Below are positions 4,972 through 5,192 of a stretch of 5,192 nt of DNA, piece by piece. The translations under genes were made by a program, and so were the position numbers. Origin of the DNA: an uncultured Oscillibacter sp. (GTDB lineage: Bacteria; Bacillota; Clostridia; Oscillospirales; Oscillospiraceae); assembly GCA_946183715.1 (NCBI GenBank), contig CAMHDB010000144.1, positions 1 to 5,192 of the forward strand. The letters are read 5' to 3'. How positions within the stretch are numbered: position 1 is the first letter of the stretch; every line of letters begins with the position of its first letter. The notes beneath the pieces are model-generated. The model was given only the letters and a program-made list of their open reading frames with translations, made no database searches and was not told where the DNA came from.

Positions 4972-5192
4972 TCACAGACGCCAGCCCAGATGAAATAACA
5001 CGGGAAAGAGCAGATTCCCGGCCAGTCCCAGCAGGAACACCCCGATTCCGCGCGCGGACAGTCCGAACAACCCGGGGGCGGTCAGGGGCTGCAGGGCCTC
5101 CACGAACCACGAGAGCACGAACACACAAGCCATAACCGACAGCAGAATGAGGAGTTCGCGCGGGGCGAGCGCGACGGCGGCGGTACGCCAGT
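4972..5192 (-). CDS. Unrecognised integral membrane protein, C-terminal part only
   Basis: An open frame enters from the window's right edge and runs 72 codons to TGA (4974-4972). The residues begin WRTAAVALAPRELL and end LFHLGWRL. Two strongly hydrophobic segments (about residues 13-31 and 48-67) are joined by a short loop, as in a polytopic membrane protein. No family motif is visible and I cannot name it. Only the 3' end is present; the sole in-frame ATG is at codon 20. It lies upstream of radC on the same strand, separated by 125 nt holding the radC promoter and leader hairpin, so it is probably a separate transcription unit. Confidence 0.68.
   Translation of the reverse strand, partial: WRTAAVALAPRELLILLSVMACVFVLSWFVEALQPLTAPGLFGLSARGIGVFLLGLAGNLLFPVLFHLGWRL

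Noticed and set aside
4208..4993. 261-codon plus-strand frame opposite radC
   Set aside because: Lies antisense to conserved radC and runs through its promoter; no domain or RBS seen.
4847..5128. N-terminal extension of RadC back to an upstream ATG at 5128
   Set aside because: The extension has no RadC similarity, covers a promoter and terminator-like hairpin, and overlaps another minus-strand frame; ATG 4846 has a good RBS and family-like start.

Overview
The window comes from an endospore-forming member of the Firmicutes, most likely a high-GC Clostridia lineage (Oscillospiraceae-like). This is inferred from an unmistakable spoIIGA-sigE pair, a long-form AlaX, a RadC protein, and GC-rich third codon positions from about 1400 onward. 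The genus cannot be fixed from sequence alone.

Layout. (1) 1-1059, plus strand: the 3' part of an acyltransferase-3 family membrane protein gene, visibly lower in GC than the rest. Its start lies upstream of the window. It contains a G10 homopolymer (19-28) in which a one-base change in either direction would stop translation almost at once. (2) 1029-1252: a 224-bp non-coding element with 13-bp perfect terminal inverted repeats, flanked exactly by a 12-bp perfect direct repeat (1017-1028 and 1253-1264). It looks like a MITE inserted in the last codons of the acyltransferase gene. Removing it in silico restores a stop codon 22 nt upstream of a good intrinsic terminator (1291-1320). (3) The 348-nt stretch 1060-1407 holds most of that element, the terminator and a promoter-like TATAAT; I see no credible gene in it.

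(4) 1408-2319 spoIIGA and 2234-2935 sigE, plus strand, overlapping by 86 nt. SpoIIGA is the membrane aspartic protease that removes the N-terminal pro-sequence of SigE in the mother cell early in sporulation. spoIIGA has no ATG, GTG or TTG at its 5' end: the first canonical start (1531) would remove the first membrane helix, and ACG at 1408 sits where the family's ATG is expected. Neither ftsZ (usual upstream neighbour) nor sigG (usual downstream neighbour) is adjacent.

(5) A 12-bp hairpin at 2942-2968 separates sigE from a convergent minus-strand pair, radC (4151-4846) then alaX (2974-4134), 16 nt apart and probably one operon. radC has a promoter (TTGCAA, 17 nt, TATAAT) and, between promoter and RBS, a terminator-like hairpin. 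(6) 4972-5192, minus strand: the C-terminal 72 codons of an unrecognised membrane protein whose start lies beyond the window.

The genes form three unrelated functional blocks: envelope acylation, early mother-cell sigma control, and tRNA-editing/RadC housekeeping. The most notable signals are the MITE with its target duplication, the poly-G tract and the missing standard start of spoIIGA.
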